Part shown: positions 5,449-7,648 of the stretch, piece by piece
Layout: every line of letters starts with the position of its first letter
Numbering within the stretch: the stretch's first letter is position 1
Origin: an uncultured Eubacteriales bacterium
Lineage (GTDB): Bacteria; Bacillota; Clostridia; Oscillospirales; CAG-272
DNA length: 7,648 nt
NCBI GenBank assembly: GCA_900547565.1
Contig: URHI01000095.1
Span: 1 to 7,648, forward strand
Direction of reading: 5' to 3'
Notes under the pieces: generated by a model
Told to the model about the DNA's origin: nothing
Databases searched by the model: none
What the model saw: only the letters and a program-made list of their open reading frames with translations
Program-made: the position numbers and the translations under genes

Positions 5449-7258
5449 TTTGTACGGCCCTCGCTTTCTCTGCGTCCTGAACGTCATGGTCTTGCTGAGC
5501 ATCGTCAAGACGCTGTAGCTCGACCATGTTTCTGTACTCGGAACAGCTGCCGTAAAGCTCGGCATGGGTGCCCACCGCCAGTATGCGGCCGTTGTCCATG
5601 AGTATGATTTTGTCCATATGCTCTACCGTAGTAATGCGGTGGGCAATGAGTATGGTGGTCTTGCCATGGCGAACCCGGCGCAGGTTGTCAAGAATAATTT
5701 TTTCTGTTTTGACGTCAACGGCAGAAACCGAGTCGTCAAGTATAAGTATGGCGGCGTCCTTCATGAGAGCTCGCGCAATGGATATTCGTTGCTTCTGACC
5801 GCCGGAAACGGTTACGCCTCGTTCGCCGAGTACGGTGGAATAGTTATCGGTGAACTCCATAATGTTGTCATGAATGTCAGCCATGTGTGCGGCATTGACA
5901 ACGCCTTCATGAGTGACATTGTCAGTCGCAAACGCGATGTTGTTTTCAATGGTTTCGCTGAACAGAAAATTATCCTGCGGGACATAAGCAGCGCTGTCGC
6001 GCACACGACGAATGGGAATGGTGTTTACATCATGACCGTCGAGAAACACTGTACCGTCCGGCACGTTGTAGGTGCGCAGAAGCAGGTCGACCAGCGTGGT
6101 CTTGCCTGAGCCGACGCGCCCTATGATTCCGACATTCTCGCCTGCTTTTATGCCGAGTGACACATCACACAGAGCATCGTATCCTGAATTTGGATATCTG
6201 AATGTAAGATTTGTGATATCAATATTGCCTTTGATTGGGCCGGGATCCTTGACGTCATCACGGTCCTGTACATTGATATTTTCGTCAAGCAGCTGGCTTA
6301 TCCGTTTTAACGACGCTTTGCCTTGTGCCGTCATGTTGATAAGCTCGGCCACTGCTAAAATAGGCCATATGGTTGCATTGAAATATCCGATAAACTCCAC
6401 GAGCTGTCCGGCGTTGAACACACCGCGGTAGACCAGATATCCGCCGTAGCCGAGTATTATGCACACAACGGACTCAGCAAACAGGTCAATGGCAATGTCA
6501 AGCTTTACCGACAGCTTGGTGAAAGCAATGTTGGCCTCTTCGTTCTGACGGTTCAACTCACGGAAGCGTTTAAGCTCATTCTTTTCTTTTACAAACGCTT
6601 TGATTACGGCGATCCCACCGAAGCTTTCCTGAGCGAAGTCGGAAAGTGATGAAAACGCTTCCTGCCGCTTGTCCCATCTTTTTTCGATTTTGGGTTCAAA
6701 TATCAGTCCGCCCCACATAAGAAATCCCATGGGGATGAGAGACAGCAGTGCCAACCACACGTTCATGCGGAACATTTTGTAGAGCGCCAGGCCGCCGAGG
6801 AATATTACGTCACACAGTATGAGTATTCCCGAGCCGAAGCAGTCCTGAACGGTTTCAAGGTCGTTGGTGAACAGTGACATGAGGTTGCCGACCTTGTTGA
6901 CCTGATAATACTGCTGTGACAGCTCCTTGCAGTGGTCGAACATGCGGCCGCGAAGATCTGTTTCCATGCGTATTCCGGAGCCGAAAAAGCATATGCGCCA
7001 CAGAAAACGGCATATCACCATACCAATGACTATGAACATCATGGGTAAACATATCTGGCTGAGCAGATAGTCCATGTTGAAGTCATATGTTACTCCGTCT
7101 TTGACAACATATCCTTGATTTATTCCGTTGATAACCATCTGATACAGGTTAGGAACCAGTAGCTGTATGTAATCAACCGCGATAATGGCCAGCGTTCCGA
7201 ACAGTAGCCACGGTGCGTATTTGAGATAGTATCGGTTTATGTTTTTGCCGAATATCAT
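5441..7258 (-). CDS. Heterodimeric ABC exporter half-transporter, degenerate-site subunit (BmrC/TM287-like)
   Basis: A 605-residue subunit and the first gene of the exporter operon. Six core transmembrane helices lie at about 17-37, 69-90, 141-160, 165-187, 260-279 and 285-305. The NBD follows: A-loop Y355, Walker A GRVGSGKT (380-387), Q-loop Q428, intact signature VSGGQ (484-488), Walker B ILILDD (504-509), D-loop SAVD (512-515) and H540. The position after Walker B Asp508 is Asp509 instead of the catalytic Glu, the hallmark of the degenerate-site partner in heterodimeric type IV exporters; the DDSVSAVD stretch is typical of that subfamily. With the next gene it would form one pump with one hydrolysing and one regulatory ATP site. 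The start ATG has AGGAAG 7 nt upstream. The charged C-terminal tail (DDAQQDHDVQDAEKAR) overlaps the start of the partner gene. The substrate is unknown; multidrug or peptide/lipid export are both possible. Confidence 0.92.
   Translation of the reverse strand: MIFGKNINRYYLKYAPWLLFGTLAIIAVDYIQLLVPNLYQMVINGINQGYVVKDGVTYDFNMDYLLSQICLPMMFIVIGMVICRFLWRICFFGSGIRMETDLRGRMFDHCKELSQQYYQVNKVGNLMSLFTNDLETVQDCFGSGILILCDVIFLGGLALYKMFRMNVWLALLSLIPMGFLMWGGLIFEPKIEKRWDKRQEAFSSLSDFAQESFGGIAVIKAFVKEKNELKRFRELNRQNEEANIAFTKLSVKLDIAIDLFAESVVCIILGYGGYLVYRGVFNAGQLVEFIGYFNATIWPILAVAELINMTAQGKASLKRISQLLDENINVQDRDDVKDPGPIKGNIDITNLTFRYPNSGYDALCDVSLGIKAGENVGIIGRVGSGKTTLVDLLLRTYNVPDGTVFLDGHDVNTIPIRRVRDSAAYVPQDNFLFSETIENNIAFATDNVTHEGVVNAAHMADIHDNIMEFTDNYSTVLGERGVTVSGGQKQRISIARALMKDAAILILDDSVSAVDVKTEKIILDNLRRVRHGKTTILIAHRITTVEHMDKIILMDNGRILAVGTHAELYGSCSEYRNMVELQRLDDAQQDHDVQDAEKARAVQNA
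5458..5462 (-). promoter_or_regulatory. Ribosome binding site that sets the start of the second exporter gene
   Basis: GAGGG on the minus strand, 9 nt before the ATG at 5448 and inside the end of the upstream coding region. Together with the 8-bp stop/start overlap it implies translational coupling of the two subunits in equal amounts. Confidence 0.6.
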
Positions 7259-7265
7259 TTTGTCA

Positions 7266-7271
7266 CTTCCT
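7266..7271 (-). promoter_or_regulatory. Ribosome binding site of the first exporter gene
   Basis: AGGAAG on the minus strand, 7 nt before the ATG at 7258. This supports that start codon. Confidence 0.8.
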
Positions 7272-7346
7272 TACTGCAATTAGGATAGGGGTAGTTTAGA
7301 TAATGAAAAAGCGACGTGAGAAGCGTTTTTGCTACGTTGTCTGTCC

Positions 7347-7375
7347 ATTATACCGCCGTGGCGGAATACAGTCAA
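7347..7375 (-). promoter_or_regulatory. Proximal exporter promoter (P2) with an inverted repeat in its spacer
   Basis: On the minus strand TTGACT (7375-7370, 5 of 6 consensus), a 17-nt spacer and perfect TATAAT (7352-7347). The spacer contains the inverted repeat CCGCC-AC-GGCGG, far more GC-rich than its surroundings. The predicted start is near 7340, leaving a leader of about 80 nt to the exporter ATG. Confidence 0.7.
7353..7364 (-). promoter_or_regulatory. Candidate operator CCGCC-AC-GGCGG between -35 and -10
   Basis: A perfect 5-2-5 inverted repeat abutting the P2 -10 hexamer, extended after one mismatch by a matching AT/AT pair on each side. A dimeric regulator bound here would block or remodel RNA polymerase, as is common for inducible efflux pumps. 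No regulator gene is in the window. If transcribed from P1, the same bases could form a short hairpin, but a 2-nt loop is unfavourable. Confidence 0.45.
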
Positions 7376-7408
7376 TAAACCAGTAGTTGTTTTGGGGCAA
7401 CTTTTGTA

Positions 7409-7437
7409 ATTATACTATATAAATAATATGCTGTCAA
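7409..7437 (-). promoter_or_regulatory. Distal exporter promoter (P1), full sigma-A consensus
   Basis: On the minus strand perfect TTGACA (7437-7432), a 17-nt spacer and perfect TATAAT (7414-7409). The predicted start is near 7402, giving a leader of about 145 nt that runs through P2 and its inverted repeat. Confidence 0.85.
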
Positions 7438-7490
7438 CATATGTTTGCGCTGCTGTTCAGGTTAATAAGTCGGATTTTTCGATAGATGTA

Positions 7491-7519
7491 TTTATTTTTT
7501 GGAATAAGTATGGTATAAT
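7491..7519 (+). promoter_or_regulatory. Possible rightward extended -10 promoter
   Basis: TATAAT (7514-7519) with TG at 7511-7512, in the same TATGGTATAAT context as the cyclohydrolase promoter. The -35 match (TTTATT at 7491-7496, 17-nt spacer) is only 3 of 6. Transcription would start near 7525 and run into the structured segment and off the window. Confidence 0.5.
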
Positions 7520-7521
7520 AA

Positions 7522-7631
7522 CCGCAGAAAGTCTTGCATACGCAAGCCTTTGGGCTTCGCCCTGTGCGCACTGAGTGCGCCTGCGGCATTGATGGCCTCG
7601 CAAAAATGCCATTGCAAGCAAGCATTTTTGC
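7522..7631. repeat. Densely self-complementary segment: candidate interspersed repeat or small RNA
   Basis: Several perfect inverted repeats are packed into 110 nt. CCGCAG (7522-7527) pairs with CTGCGG (7581-7586), enclosing CTTGC-ATAC-GCAAG (7533-7546), GGGC-TTC-GCCC (7552-7562) and GCGCACT-G-AGTGCGC (7566-7580). A separate 10-bp helix GCAAAAATGC / GCATTTTTGC spans 7600-7609 and 7622-7631. Competing pairings exist: AAGCC (7544-7548) with GGCTT (7553-7557), and GGCATT (7585-7590) with AATGCC (7605-7610). Base composition is richer in GC than the AT-rich DNA just to its left. It is not a tRNA, rRNA or an RNA family I recognise. A multicopy intergenic repeat is my first guess; a transcribed RNA is the alternative. 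Confidence 0.45.
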
Positions 7632-7648
7632 TTCGTGGTAAAATAACC

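Larger units (their letters stand above)
7259..7648. other. Intergenic region upstream of the exporter operon, to the right edge
   Basis: No convincing protein gene is present. The left part (7259-7437) is the exporter leader with two tandem minus-strand promoters. The middle (7438-7490) is AT-rich with nothing recognisable. The right part has a plus-strand extended -10 promoter (7491-7519) reading into a GC-richer, highly self-complementary stretch (7522-7631). The minus-strand frame 7625-7434 crosses that stretch and the P1 -35 and has no ribosome binding site, so I do not call it. Confidence 0.65.

Noticed and set aside
5449..5565. 39-codon N-terminal extension of the second exporter gene
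   Set aside because: It lies inside the upstream gene in another frame, reads as low-quality sequence, and the ATG at 5448 has a ribosome binding site and stop/start overlap.
5564..6109. A 181-codon plus-strand frame opposite the first exporter gene
   Set aside because: Antisense to the conserved nucleotide-binding domain of the exporter; its composition mirrors that gene's codons.
7434..7625. A 63-codon minus-strand frame at the right edge
   Set aside because: It crosses the inverted-repeat segment and the exporter P1 -35 region, lacks a ribosome binding site, and looks like a translated repeat.
1..7648. CRISPR array, transposase, phage or toxin-antitoxin genes
   Set aside because: No regularly spaced direct repeats and no matching protein families were found on either strand.

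Overview
The window looks like a chromosomal fragment of an anaerobic Bacillota, most likely class Clostridia and possibly a gut Oscillospiraceae-type lineage. The pointers are AGGAGG-type ribosome binding sites, near-consensus sigma-A promoters, a stand-alone PurO-type IMP cyclohydrolase, a BmrC/BmrD-like heterodimeric ABC exporter, and a secreted protein with the Ig-like, X2-like and CxxCG-repeat modules common in clostridial surface proteins. Taxonomy is inferred from gene content and not proven.

Layout, left to right. (1) 1-2342, minus strand: the N-terminal 780 residues of a large secreted modular protein (signal peptide, beta-rich head, He_PIG-like Ig domain, further Ig-like and CBM_X2-like domains, a Cys/His-rich CxxCG repeat block, then a Thr/Asp/Ser/Pro-rich stalk). 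It runs off the left edge. (2) 2343-2799: a divergent intergenic region with a minus-strand promoter for the surface gene, a textbook plus-strand promoter for the cyclohydrolase, small palindromes, and a 5' leader closed by a perfect 10-bp helix. (3) 2800-3504, plus strand: IMP cyclohydrolase (last step of IMP synthesis). (4) 3508-3562: a 25-bp perfect hairpin that ends transcription of both convergent units and contains the stop codon of the next gene. (5) 7258 to 3556, minus strand: a two-gene operon for the two halves of a heterodimeric ABC exporter. The genes overlap by 8 bp, and their nucleotide-binding domains show complementary consensus and degenerate ATP-site residues. (6) 7259-7437: the exporter's control region, with two tandem sigma-A promoters, one carrying a GC-rich inverted repeat between -35 and -10. 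(7) 7438-7648: no convincing gene, but an extended -10 promoter reading rightward into a densely self-complementary segment that may be an interspersed repeat or a small RNA.

The three transcription units do not form an obvious joint pathway: cell-surface adhesion or carbohydrate contact, purine synthesis, and membrane export. I did not find a clearly new system. The parts most worth checking are the structured segment at the right edge, the cyclohydrolase leader, the exporter's tandem promoter/operator, and the Cys-rich block of the surface protein.
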